DNA from: Pelargonium nanum
Taxonomy: Eukaryota > Streptophyta > Magnoliopsida > Geraniales > Geraniaceae
Direction of reading: 5' to 3'
Assembly (NCBI GenBank): GCA_036897485.1
Contig: JAYMTF010000008.1
Span: forward strand, 21,605 to 85,604
Length of the DNA stretch: 64,000 bases
Part shown: positions 33,231 to 45,202 of the stretch, piece by piece
How the letters are laid out: each line of letters begins with the position of its first letter
How positions within the stretch are numbered: position 1 is the stretch's first letter
Position numbers and translations under genes: made by a program
Notes under the pieces: generated by a model
What the model saw: the letters and a program-made list of their open reading frames with translations, nothing else
Told to the model about the DNA's origin: nothing
Databases searched by the model: none

Positions 33231-34435
33231 CTTAAAATTTAGATTGGTAAAATCCCAACAACAAGCCAATCAAAACTAACTATTTGTGAACTCAATAGTA
33301 CTAACAAAAATATGTAGGAAAGTAGAAAGAAGAAGAAGATTAAACATGAAGTTGGTTCTCAAAGTTATAGTTGCACTTGCACAAACACACCAATTTGAGC
33401 ATTGCACTTGTCAAGCCCAAGTGGAGGTACCTAGCCATCTCATTGGTGCGTGTAATTCACGCGCCCAATCTCATGCTCCACTCCCATCACACATGAACAT
33501 GACACAAACACCACAAGAGCTCCTCCTCTTGTTTTTGTAACAAGGAGAGCTCTGAAGTCAATGCTCTCATTGAAATGATAGCCTCTCCATCTCCTTAATA
33601 TTCCCATTCCAATTACCTCATCAACCTCACCACCTATCTTGATTTGATTTGCCCAAAATATATTTTCTTTTTCTCTAATCCCAAAACCATTAGGGAGGCC
33701 ATTTTCCCACATTTTCTCTATGGCCAATCACCCCCAAATCCCAACCCCACCACCCAAAATCAAGGAGTTCTCATTTTTCAACTTTCAAGAATTAAAATAC
33801 TAGTACTATGTACTAATACTATATTACTAATAAAAAATGCTTATCGAAACTAATAAAAAAGAATAGTAAAGTTTAATGAACCAAAACTCAGCTAAACCAA
33901 TTATTTCATGTCAGTTCTAATAAATTTGTGAGAGCATAACGTTTTTTTATATATTTTTGAATTTGTGTATTTGGTGAGTTTCAATAAAAGATTGATTGTC
34001 TGAGACTCGTTAATCTCTTCTTCTTTTGATTAGTTAAGCTACATAACATAAGTACCACTCTCTTATAAACTCAAATAACTTACTTCATCGAATTCGAGAC
34101 CTCAAAGGTAATTCGAAACATTTAAACCGTTTGCCCCTATCTAACTTAGTTGATCTCTTATTGATTCAAAAAAAAAAGACCAAAAAAGTTTTTTTTTTAA
34201 TATTTATTTTCTTTAGAGAGAGAAAGTTGAGTGAGTGAGTGTTGCACAACAAAACAAAACATAGCTCATAAGCAAAAGCAACCAAGACCCTCTCTCTCTC
34301 TCATCAAAACCAAAAGCCTTGTTTTTCACTCATCCATCTCTTTTTCTAGTCTTTACCTCCTCACTCTCCTCCATTTTCTTCTTCTTCCTCCTCAAAACGA
34401 AACCCTCTCTATTTTTTGCTCTCTCCGACCCATCA
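33231..34435. other. Upstream region and leader of the VQ gene
   Basis: AT-rich promoter DNA with a GC-richer block at about 33360-33760 that has no recognisable coding sequence. The last 200 bases before the ATG at 34436 are CT-rich (CTCTCTCTCTC at 34291-34301, and CTTCTTCTTCC), typical of a plant 5' leader. An imperfect hairpin (GAGCTCCTC / GAGAGCTC) lies near 33518-33552. Confidence 0.5.
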
Positions 34436-35167
34436 ATGGAAAACGCCATTAGAGCCCAAGATAGAGAGAACCCATCTCCTTTAAACTCCCCAAAAAGCAA
34501 TGGTGGAAGCGTCAGCAGCAGCTGCAGCAATGGCGGAGGAGCAGCTCACCAGCAACCTCAATTTCACCAAACCCCACCACCTCTAACCCCAAAACCCATC
34601 TCCAGATCTGACACCACCAATCCTTACCCAACCACCTTCGTCCAAGCCGACACCACCACCTTCAAGCACGTCGTCCAGATGCTCACCGGGTCATCGGAGA
34701 CCACCGCCAAGCAGGCCTCCCGTCCTCCGCCGCAAGATCCGCCGCCGCCGCCGTCCAAGAGCGTGATACCCCCAATCAAGACCGCCCCGAAGAAGCAGCA
34801 AAGCTTCAAGCTTTACGAGCGCCGGAGCCACCTCAAGAACAGCCTCATGATCAACACCCTCATCCCCGGCTTCTCCGCCGCGAATTCCGGCTTCTCGCCG
34901 CGCCACCAGCAGGAGATCTTGTCTCCGAGCATCCTCGATTTCCCCAAACTCGCCCTCAGCAGCCCCGTCACCCCATTGAACGACGACCCGTTTAATCGGG
35001 CCTCGCCGTCGCTCGGAAACTCCTCGTCGGAGGAGGACAGGGCCATCGCCGAGAAGGGTTTTTACTTCCACCCCTCGCCGATGTCCACGCCCAGAGACGG
35101 CGGCGAGCCGCAGCTCCTGCCCCTTTTTCCGGTGACATCTCCGAGAGTCTCTGGGTCTTCTTCTTGA
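34436..35167 (+). CDS. VQ motif-containing protein (MAPK-substrate type)
   Basis: An intronless gene of 243 residues. The VQ motif reads FKHVVQMLTG at residues 76-85, matching FxxxVQxLTG. The rest is Ser/Pro-rich and probably disordered, with about a dozen Ser/Thr-Pro sites (for example NSPK, QTPP, LTPKP, FSPRH, VTPLND, MSTPRD, VTSPRV) and the conserved block FKLYERRSHLKN. This layout matches the Arabidopsis VQ4/13/19/31/33 group, whose members are phosphorylated by MPK3/MPK6 and bind WRKY factors in immunity signalling. Nuclear action and WRKY binding are family knowledge; the partner here is unknown. The start at 34436 gives the family-like MENAIR N-terminus. Upstream in-frame codons lack an ATG. 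Confidence 0.92.
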   Translation: MENAIRAQDRENPSPLNSPKSNGGSVSSSCSNGGGAAHQQPQFHQTPPPLTPKPISRSDTTNPYPTTFVQADTTTFKHVVQMLTGSSETTAKQASRPPPQDPPPPPSKSVIPPIKTAPKKQQSFKLYERRSHLKNSLMINTLIPGFSAANSGFSPRHQQEILSPSILDFPKLALSSPVTPLNDDPFNRASPSLGNSSSEEDRAIAEKGFYFHPSPMSTPRDGGEPQLLPLFPVTSPRVSGSSS

Positions 35168-38100
35168 GTCTCTCGCGGAAAGTCCAAATTTTTATATATA
35201 AAGAACAGCAAAAAGATGTAATTTGTGAGTAATTAAGAGGAAATGGAGTAATGGGTTTTGGTTGATTTGCACTGACAGCCTGAGATCTTGCTCCAATTGT
35301 ACAATTTGATCTCACTTCCAAAATATGGTAAAATCACCTTCTTCTTCTTCTTTTTCTCTTTTTTTGCTATATTATTGAGAATCATCAAATTGGATTTGGG
35401 GAGATAAATTTTACATTTTGATTTCTGGGTTTTGATAATAATCTTCCTCTTGTTGTTCTTGTTCTTAACATGATGATCACATCACATCACAATCCCATTT
35501 CCATGTTTCTCAATTGTGGGTCTAATTTGATTTCTGCAGTTCTCATTTATGGTTCTTTTTCTTGGAATTGTGGTTTGTTATTGATCAATTTATGTTTGAA
35601 ACTTTGTGATGAATTTTGTTGTTTAAAGAAGAGTGAATAAATGAGAGAGGACTTGTCAGAGGATGGGAGGTTGGCAAGTCAGTGTTTTTAAATTGACTGC
35701 TCTGGCAGTAATGTGTACTGTGCTTGTGGTGTATTGCTATTTACTGTAAATTGTGGTGTCATTAAGGAAATGAGTCAACTAGTTAGAGAGCTATGGGGTC
35801 CCCCTCCTTTGAGGGCAAAAAAACTGAAACTTTCACACCTGGTTAGAGAGAGAGAGAGAGAGAGAGAGATGGGTTGGTTGGTTGGTTGGTTGATGGGTGG
35901 TCTCATTCTTGATTTTGGTTTAGGGTTGCCAAAATTTGTGAGTTTTGATCTTTCTTCTCATTGTAAATTTCCTCAAACCATGCTATGAAAATGCTAAAGA
36001 TGGTGGTCCAAAGTTGGGAGTCAATTTCCCAACTCAGGAGGGTGGTTTTGATTTTGAAGAGTAGCTTTCTTTTAAGTGTAGAAAACACATGGCCCACACA
36101 CACACACTCAGATGATCATGCAGACCAAAACCTAACAAAGTGTGGTATTAAATGGTGGATCAGATGGATCATCATCTGCATTTCTTGTTGACTTTTCTGC
36201 AGCAAAATGGTTCCTAGATCATTGATTGAGTACCTACATTTGTTCCCTCATAACATGTTGTAGAACTTGAATATGACTTTCTTGTTTTGATGGTAATTTT
36301 TGGTTTAGAAGGTCAGTCTTGCATGGCGGTTAAGGTTGTATGTGACTTTAATGTCGCAAGTTTGAGCAAGAAAAATATCTCATAACAGTGAGAGTCTAGT
36401 GCACTGAGAGCTAGTAATTATTCGTTTCAAGAACATTAAGAGCACTTTTGAAGCACAATCAATAGTAAAATGAACAAATTTGGAGGAAGATGGGGCAGTG
36501 GTAGCAAAATATGTGGAGGGAGAGTCAAGACACTACAATACAGCTTATGTCATTACTTAAAGTAAAGAAAACACGTACGTTGCAAGAGTAGAGAAACGAT
36601 TACATACATAATTTATCTTTTCTGTTTCGCAACAATGAATGTCTTTAGTTCAATTCTAGAAAACTATCTCTGTGAAAACAATAAAAAGATTACATACTTA
36701 ATTCATTTTTTCCTAATATCGCAATGGTGAGACTCTCGCGGTTAAATATTCGATCTTACCCATTCCACACTAGTGAACATCTCAAGTTTAATTATCAACA
36801 AGAAAAATACTACATACGTAACATAACCAGTCTATTCTAAACGTCACAACGGTGAGAGTTTCGTGCACTGAAATGTCTTTTCTGCATGGGGGAGGGGTAG
36901 GTAGGTCATTTAACTTGTTATGCCCTTTTTGACTGAAAAGAGACCAAACCACCTTGAATGAAAGAAATGAGAATACAAGAAAGATTGAAGTGTGTGGGAC
37001 AATTGTTGTTTGTTGTTGGTGTGATGATGATTGATGAAAGAGAAGAGAGAGCAAAGCCACAAAGCATGAGCTATGCATAACAAAAAGCTATGAGAAAAAA
37101 TGTGAAACCCTTTTTCTTTTCCCTTTAGTTTTTGTCATTGTGTGTGCAGTGAAAACATGGATGATCACATTCCATGGATAGTGTTCATTAGGAAAAAAGA
37201 AAAAGAAGAAACAGCCTTAGATCCTTTTCCACCAGCTTTCATGCAACTTGAGAGTATCTTGTAGTACCAGGTTTTGAAGTAAATGCTCAACAGTTGTTTT
37301 AGTTTCTATAATTAGATAGTTCTATAGAGACCAAACCACATTTCTGATAGAATTGACCCAACATAGAAATAAGAAACTCTTCTTTTTTCTTTCTCCTTAA
37401 CTAAAATTCCAAAGTTAGTTTTGAGAAACTGAGCATTTTCTTAATTTGAAATCTATTTAGGATTGTCTACTAAATTAGCAGTTGCCAAAAGATATTGAGG
37501 GTTGATGTAGTGCATGTGATATGAAAAACACTTTTTACCATTGAATTTAACTGACGGAATGTTAAGAAAAAGTATATGAAATGTATTTGATTTGAAAAAA
37601 AAGTTATATGGAGACATGTGCTTTAAGTGCAAAAATATAAGATTATTTGTGATTACCGCTATAATTTATGCTAGAATAGCTTTATTGTGGAGTTTTTGAT
37701 TAGTTGTTTTACCATTTTTAACTCAAAACCGAGATCATTAAATTTTTTAAAACTAATATTGGGTAGCTTTTGTCTTATACATTGATGAAAGAGACTTATA
37801 ACGTGCGTAAAAAATTAAAATATAGAAATGGAGAAACATTGTCGACGATGTAAACGATAATTAATTAAAATTCACACTAGAGAAACAAAGAAATAATCGA
37901 CTGATAAAAAAATTCAATCATAAAGTCATACAGAAAGAAGAAATCTACGTTGTTTAACAATATTCTTATTATATTTTGTTGAATGGCCAATCAAACATTT
38001 TCTATATTAAAAAAGATCAATAATAAACAATCGTGGGTATTGTTTGGATTCTAGAGCTTTGACTAAAGAATTTGTGCTTTCTAAAACACATATTTGATTT

Positions 38101-39430
38101 GATCAAATAACGCTAATTTTTTTTCAGTAAGGTAATGCTAAAACTGAACACTAGAAATCCAATTTGATTTTAAGCCAATCAGACTAACTTTCGAGTAGGG
38201 TAAATTTGCATGAATTCACTCATTTTACCCACAAAGGTGAATCTTAATCCGCTCTACGACACAAAACCTGACTAAATCTGAAACTCTTTTAGTCCGAATT
38301 CAGACAAACTCGACCCGATACAAAGTTGTCAACTCCAGATTTGAGAAGACAATGCAAATAAAAATGGTGGTCCAGTTCAGTTCACTTCTATCCTGTATTG
38401 AACATGAAACATGTACTCAGCTGTCATGGTGTTTGTCTGTTTCCAAGGACCCATCCTTTCATAAATTATTTTTGGCACATTTCTGCCTAAAATTATTCTT
38501 CTACTGTATTATACAGAAAAGAAATACAAGATAATGTTTAAAAAAAATTAAAATTAAAGGGTAAATAATAAAGACATGTCATGCAAAAGTTACAAAATGT
38601 TCTCTCTAAATTTTGTGCACTTAAAATACTAAATAATAGTGATTTTACAGTGTACATATGATCTTGAACTTATTTTCATTTAAAGTTATGTCATGTCTTT
38701 TTACAACCCAACCAAAACAAACTTTGGTGCTCATTTTCCAACTAAGATTCCATTGTTTTTTATTCATTTCAATACTTTTTTTTTTAAATCCACTTGGAAA
38801 TAAGAAATGAGTAATTTATTATTGTAGAGCAAGATTTCTCAACTAAAAAGTTATCAACTAAACATTAACCAAAATGTGAAACAGAAAAAAAGAAAAAATG
38901 CGAGTGGGCGCGATATGAAATCGTGATGTGTCATCTCTTCATATCAGCACGATATCAACAAATTTCAGTCATATCACACTCAGACTAATCACTGTTCGAG
39001 CCAAGGAAGGACCACAATGATGACAAAACTCTCTCTACCCATGCACTTGGTGGTCAACAAAATGACATTTTTAAGGTCTCTTAAACATGAGAAAATGAGT
39101 GTTGGAAAATGACTAGCAAGTTTTTGTCCATAATATCCACAAGTTGTACATTAGAGACAGAAAATGGCGATTTGATCATTTTTTTGTTCCTTACAAGTTA
39201 CAACATCAACATAATGTACTTCAACTCTTGTTAGGTAAAAAAAAAATCTTGTTAGGTAAACAAGCCAAAAACCTGAAGGAAGCATTAGATGCAGTACAGA
39301 CCAGAAATAGAGAGCAACAACATATAAAGATTCGAATTTTGTTACAATATATGTAGCTTTTTCCTGCGCGGATTTATTCATTATGATCATGCGACGTTTT
39401 AAATTTTCATTTGACAGAAGGTACCGGAAC
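35168..39430. other. Intergenic region between VQ gene and DEP1
   Basis: VQ 3' flank, then AT-rich DNA. Simple repeats: (CTT)n near 35338-35355, (AG)n at 35847-35868 followed by GGTT repeats at 35873-35893. A cluster of degenerate repeats lies at 36316-36880. I see no further gene. Confidence 0.55.
36316..36880. repeat. Cluster of degenerate repeat units
   Basis: GATTACATAC (36598, 36688) and ACTACATACG (36810) each lead, 30-40 bases later, to a CGCAA(C/T)-(A/G)GTGAGA-type motif (36629, 36719, 36845). A related block at 36316-36410 has TGGCGGTTAAGGTT, GTCGCAAGTTTGAGC and AACAGTGAGAGTCT, resembling the A and B boxes of a decayed SINE. Spacing is 90-120 bp. Confidence 0.45.
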
Positions 39431-42400
39431 TCAGATTTCCGAGAAAGAAGTGACCGTCTTGAACCCGTGATTCTCAGGAAGAGGCCCATTTCCTGGCCGG
39501 ATGGAAACCACCACCTCCAAACCTAAAACATCGAGAGATTATAAGAATGAGCAAACAATTTTCCAATATTTATGTTTCTCTTTTAGTCTCGGATAAATCT
39601 ATGAAGAAATATCAGTGTAAAGAGCAAGAATCAAGATTGAAATCCCACAAAACAGGAGAAGCGATCCCATTCATTTCTTGGCAATGATTGTTATAAACTT
39701 AAGAGATAATAACAGGACCAGCTCATTACCTGCGGCCTTTGCAGCTGTTGCTTCTTGATAGATATCAGTCACGAATAAAATCTCCGATGGCTTGTCTACT
39801 CCCACTGATTCAGAGATTTCAACATAACTTCGAGTCTCTCTTTTGTTCCTGAAAGAGATGGATGACATATAATCAATGCAGAAATGGATGAAATTTTAAG
39901 CTGAAAAGTGCAACAAAATGCCGGAAACTTTACCCCACGGTAGTGTCAAAAAATCCAGACAAGTATTTTCTTAAATCTCCATTGCTTGTGTGTCCAAATA
40001 AAAGCCTCTGCGCCAACCTGCTACCACTAGAATAAATGTATACCTGTTGGGCAAAACGAGCACTATTAGTCTACATCGCAAACTAAAGACAACCAAGAAA
40101 CTGGTAAAGATCCAATAAATAGAAGGTTAGCATCTTCAAATATCAAAAAGAAGTTGCATGTGAGCCATTAGGTAAAATGCTGCTAGTTTATTTTATTCCA
40201 ACACATGTGACGATAAAAGCACCAGAAACCCAACGTAAGTGCAAAGCGAGCTCCTCGTGCTTTTTCTTGGGTTAAGGCATTCGATAGATGAAGTGGCTTA
40301 AACCATTTAATGATAATATCTGCTACTGTGATCTAGAACAGCTCCTAATTCAATAGTGTACAGGTTCTTGATCAAGATAGGTAGTTAAAAGGTGGAAGAG
40401 TTATGTTAAGTTTAGACTGCAACCAGATGGGAAACTAGTTTTTATACAATTCATTGGGAACAGTAATCGGTTTGGCTTTAAATCAAATGAACCTTAGACC
40501 TCATAGTCGCCTCACCTAGAAGAATTTGAATTAGTCATTGACTTGTAGTAAATATTTTTGTTCGTATAAAGCTCCATTTACAATAACTACTTACGACTTC
40601 AAACTAAATCAGCACAAGAATAAGCTACTGGTCCAAATGACCTAAATGGCTATTACCTTTATGCCCAAAGCATGCCACTTCTCAAGAGCTTTCGGTACAT
40701 CTTCAAAAACTATTCCCTGCAGTTCATTATTCTGAAAACCAGTTCTCCATATATGGCCCTGCGTATACAAGTGTTAGATATATCCAAAATGACGTAGAAA
40801 ATGTATGTCTTCGAATGCCTTCTTGCTTACTTGCAATTGCTTTAGGGAAGTGATCTTCCGATCAGCTTTTATCATTGCATTGACATTAGAAACCAGAGCT
40901 GCAACCACCTCCTCTTTCCCTGCATCTATGGAAGGTACAGGTACAGCACCAGCAACTCCTTGTTTTAAGTCTTCTTCAACCTGGGATAAATTGCCGTTAA
41001 ATGTATCAGTTTGTGGCATAATATATTAATAAGCATAAATGGAAGCCTTTAATTGTGACAAGGTTTAAAGTACTAGGATTAAAGTCAGTAATGGTACACG
41101 CACTTAGGACTGATACCCAAGATTCAATAGTAGTATCACAAAATAGATCCCCAGAACAAAATCTTACTTGAGAGCGCAACAACTTAATATCATCCTGAGT
41201 TTCGGCAGTGTCATATGTTGCAAGCAAGTGCCTCCCAACATTATCACGAGCATATGGAAAGAGAATATCAGTAACAAATGATATGGGAGTTGTAGTCCCT
41301 TCGATGTCGAGTACAACACAACGCTACAACACGAGAAAATGACAATGATGTTAGTACGAGTAAGAGAATGTGAAGCAAGCTTGAAAGTAAAGCATAAAAT
41401 ATCCTGAAGAGGACATTTGCACTTAAGACCATATAGCCCCAGATAGAGGCTCTAATGTCCTATCAAAAGTACAAGGAAACAAAAGGAATGATGAGAATCG
41501 AGTACTAAATTTCCAGCTAAATAAAAAAGCTCACTGGTGACGGATCAGTTCCATGTAGTGAGCATGCAGCCGCTCCCTTTATGGGACCATGGTCTGGAGT
41601 CGACCAATCCAGGCCCAACTGATGTAGTTTGATCGCAGCATCAAAGAGATAGTGATAACATTCAGCCTGAAAAGCAAGTTACTGGATCTTAGACAGAGGA
41701 CCAATAAAAGTATGTACCAACAAGATTTAGTCAGAAATTGTGAGTAGATTGATCTTTTAAGTTTCACATAAACTCATATCTCATTCATCCAATAAAAGAC
41801 TTTTGGTGAGTATAAACCAGATTGCTGGAGCTCTGTTTCTGCTCAAAAGTACAAATGCCGATATCTAAACGAAGAACATAATCTAATCTCTTTAAAGATG
41901 CATCTAAATTATCATATAGCTTCCTTCAATCTTTCACATAACTACCGGTATGTCAAAATTTTATACCACTATTTATCCAGGAAGTAATTAATAGCATGCT
42001 ACTTCAAGTCTCCAGATATGCGTATATGCTACAACAGCATGACCAAATGCAAAACTAGAGAGAAGCCAATAAAGCTGGTTCTTAAACTATTTCCCAAAAA
42101 GAACGGCTATGGAATTAACCATCTCATGCTAATTATGTGCATTTTATCAATTGGATTTGAATCGTTCCTAGGTGAAACAAACCTGAGTTTTAGCACTGAT
42201 CCATGAATCTCCCCATACATATATGCCATGATTCCGAACAAGCACAGCTGTTGTTTTTGGATAGGCTTCGATCTATAAAAGATGGAAAAAAGTTGTATCA
42301 GTCCAAACCAGTATTCTAGATATAAAACAAACTAATTTTATATGAAAATGTCTTCCAGAGATGCCCACAACTTGTTGTCACAGTATCATTAATCCCACCG

Positions 42401-45021
42401 ACAGGATTGAGATATGCCTTGATCAATACATCCGTGCAATAAACTATCATATGCTCTACTAAGAAATGACAAAAAGAAAAGGCTAATGCAATTCCATTAG
42501 CTGAGCAAGTTTATCATATGATACAAAAAAACTAAGTGATAATCACTGTATTCATACACTTCAATAATATTGGTTTTCCTCAGATAGATTACATGTAATT
42601 TACAATTAGCCGTGATACTGATAAAAAAACAGAGCAAAGTTAAATGAAGAAAATCAACGTACAGCCTTAGCAAGAGATTCCGTGAGCTCTCGTTCATGAG
42701 CTGTGTTCTCTATAATTGGAACCACGAGTTCATCATAATACCCATGCCCTTGGATCCCTTTTATCATCTCCATATGAGTGATCTGTAAATTTGCACCGAG
42801 AAAGTAAAAGGTGCAACAGCACATCAAAATATGAATAAGATAGCTAGTGGATACAAAAAAAATATATAACGTCAGAACTTGTAAGCCCGTGTCATGATTT
42901 TGTAAGGTAGTGTTATTTTGTACTTTTAGCTGTCCATAAGCTGTGTTCTATAAAATTCAGAAAAGAACCCATCTAACTACTTCAAAGAGCATCCTCGAAA
43001 AGGTCAACTTAAGCTTTTGACAAACCAAAAAATCAATGTGAAATACTATCATAAATTGATTTTGCTTTTAAATAGAAGAAGGTGCTGATATGCATAAACA
43101 ACTTTTTCGCAAAATTCTCCCAGAAACTCAAGATAACAAGGCCTCACCCAACTACTATATGGATGAAAAGATAGGCAAAAAAAAGTACATGAAAGAAAAT
43201 AGGGAAAGAAAAAGATGGCAGAAGTTGCTGCCATGAGAAAACCCGGGTAAATGACAAAGAGTAAAAAAGGATGAAGATGAGCATTTATAATAAAGAGCAA
43301 AACCTTAAATGCCAAAAATAAATAACTTACTCGAAACTCTTTTGCCTTAGGATTTATCATTGTTACAATGCAAGATTCCATCCCGTGACTGTGGATAACA
43401 GATCCAGCATTACGCATGTCATATGCCTACAAATTTAGGTAAAAATGTAAGTATAACTTGTTGAAAAAATCACAAAATCAAACAGGCAAAAAAGAATAGC
43501 AATAAAAATCTGAACGTTTTTTATATCCCCAATGTGACCCCCTCTAATTACAAGCTTATGAAATGAAACATGAAGCTTGAAGCATATAAACATATTAGTA
43601 CATTAATTGAATGATTGTGCTATATGATATACTATCTACAAAGCAAGTTTTTTACACATGACTTAGAGTTTTAGATATTGGAAGGGCTTCTAAAAAAAAC
43701 CAGTTCTGCAGGTTCGGTAGTAATTAGAGTAATTCCATTTCACAGCTAGTGACGTACAAATTTCACTAGTATCTACCATATAAAAATTCTGGTGTGCACA
43801 TGAAAAACTATAAAAATGAAAAAGAAAAATCAAATTCTTGATCATAGGTCTGTCAGTACGAGAACCAAAGAAAACTACATTCCCATTTAGGAAAGCCTAT
43901 CACGACCGGTATATAGACAGACAAACACCAATAAGCACTGTACAAACTATGCATATGAATAACAATAACTAGAAACAGGAATTCACATCACAGCAAGAAT
44001 AAAGCAAACAAATTTGTCAATACCGAAACATACTCGTGAATAAAGCCTTACAAACTAATTAAATTATGAAGTACTAAAGACACATACCTTCAAGAAAAGA
44101 GGAGCACAGTCAGAACACTTGGGGGGCTTGTAAGGGTATGGCTTTGGAGAAGGAGTAGACAAATAGGACCCATTTGCTGCTAATACATACATGGCATCCG
44201 GTTCCATTCTCTCCTTCTGAACACCTACCCACATGCCAAAATGCACACATAAAATGAAAACAAGTCAAATAATAAGCATCCAAAAATCAAACAGAACCTT
44301 AAAACACTGAGACACAAATGAGCATGAAAAAAAAAATGAGCATGAATAAAAAAAGCTTCAGATTTCATACAACACACATCATGATAACTAGCAACTACAC
44401 AAGAGAATCCACAACCCAACAATAGCATGGCAAAATTACCCATATTTCAAATAGAACAACCCATTATTTTTTTGTTGGTTATAAACAAACTCATATAACT
44501 TTGGCTTCTGCAATAAACTACCAATTTAGAAACCCATAAACAGCCAACTGAGCCACAACCCACAAATCAAACATCACAGAGAAACAAGATTGAGCTCACA
44601 AAACAGAAATCCAAAAAAGAACACAACTTTGGCTTTTGTAATCAAATACCAGTTTAACAAACCCATAAACAGCCACCTGAGCCGCAACCCAGAAATCAAA
44701 CATCATCGAGGGACACAATTGAGCTCGATCAATGAGTACCCAAATAGCAAGCAAGACATAAACAAAAATCACAATCAAGCAAAATGAGGAATTACCAGAA
44801 GGGGACATGACGATGAGCTGGTCAGGCTTGGGGATTGAATCATCATGAACCTTGATCGTGATGCTTCCACCGGTTCCGGAGACCCAGCCGAGGTGGTAGA
44901 ATTGGCGACACAGCTCCGATATCAAAGCCCTCGTCTCCTTCACTAATTTTCCGTCTAGGTACGCCGGCGACGCCGTGCCAACCTTCACTCCGTTGACTGC
45001 CACCGACGAAGCAGCCGCCAT
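39431..45021 (-). CDS. DEP1: Bifunctional methylthioribulose-1-phosphate dehydratase / enolase-phosphatase E1
   Basis: Twelve exons in transcript order: 45021-44796, 44224-44088, 43426-43331, 42782-42663, 42272-42183, 41666-41535, 41323-41168, 40980-40831, 40758-40657, 40043-39934, 39848-39730 and 39522-39431; about 509 residues, every phase consistent. It is the plant fusion enzyme of the methionine salvage (Yang) cycle. The N-terminal half is a class II aldolase/MtnB fold with zinc-ligand motif IHSHG (exon 3) and RNHGIYVWG (exon 5). The C-terminal half is a HAD-type E1 enolase-phosphatase: nucleophile motif [15 protein letters not shown], then IYSSGS, then FVTDIYQEA. It converts methylthioribulose-1-P to acireductone in the cytosol, recycling the methylthio group from ethylene, polyamine and nicotianamine synthesis. 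A MULE-like element sits about 180 bases upstream of the ATG. Intron 1 holds a tandem duplication. Confidence 0.95.
44498..44729. repeat. Tandem duplication (about 105 bp, period 126) in DEP1 intron 1
   Basis: AACTTTGGCTT(C/T)TG, AAACCCATAAACAGCCA, CTGAGCC(A/G)CAACCCA, AAATCAAACATCA and ATTGAGCTC occur in order at 44498-44602 and 44624-44729. Confidence 0.85.
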
Positions 45022-45202
45022 TGGTCTAGATGGAGAGGGAAAAATGGTTCGGATGCTAAAGGTGTTATCTTTCAGCTTCAGTCTCTGTTGCTACAAAGAT
45101 TCTCTGCGAGTCTGAGCTTATAGCGTATTTTGATTTTGGGTTTTGGTCAAGTAAACATTTGCTAATAATAAGTGATTTAGCACTAATTTTTTAATCCAAA
45201 AA

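Noticed and set aside
33518-33552. Imperfect hairpin as a microRNA precursor
   Set aside because: The stem is short with mismatches, and neither arm matches a conserved plant microRNA I recognise.
34319-34435. N-terminal extension of the VQ gene
   Set aside because: The in-frame upstream sequence begins at TTG, is CT-rich leader, and encodes an unlikely Phe/Leu-rich segment.
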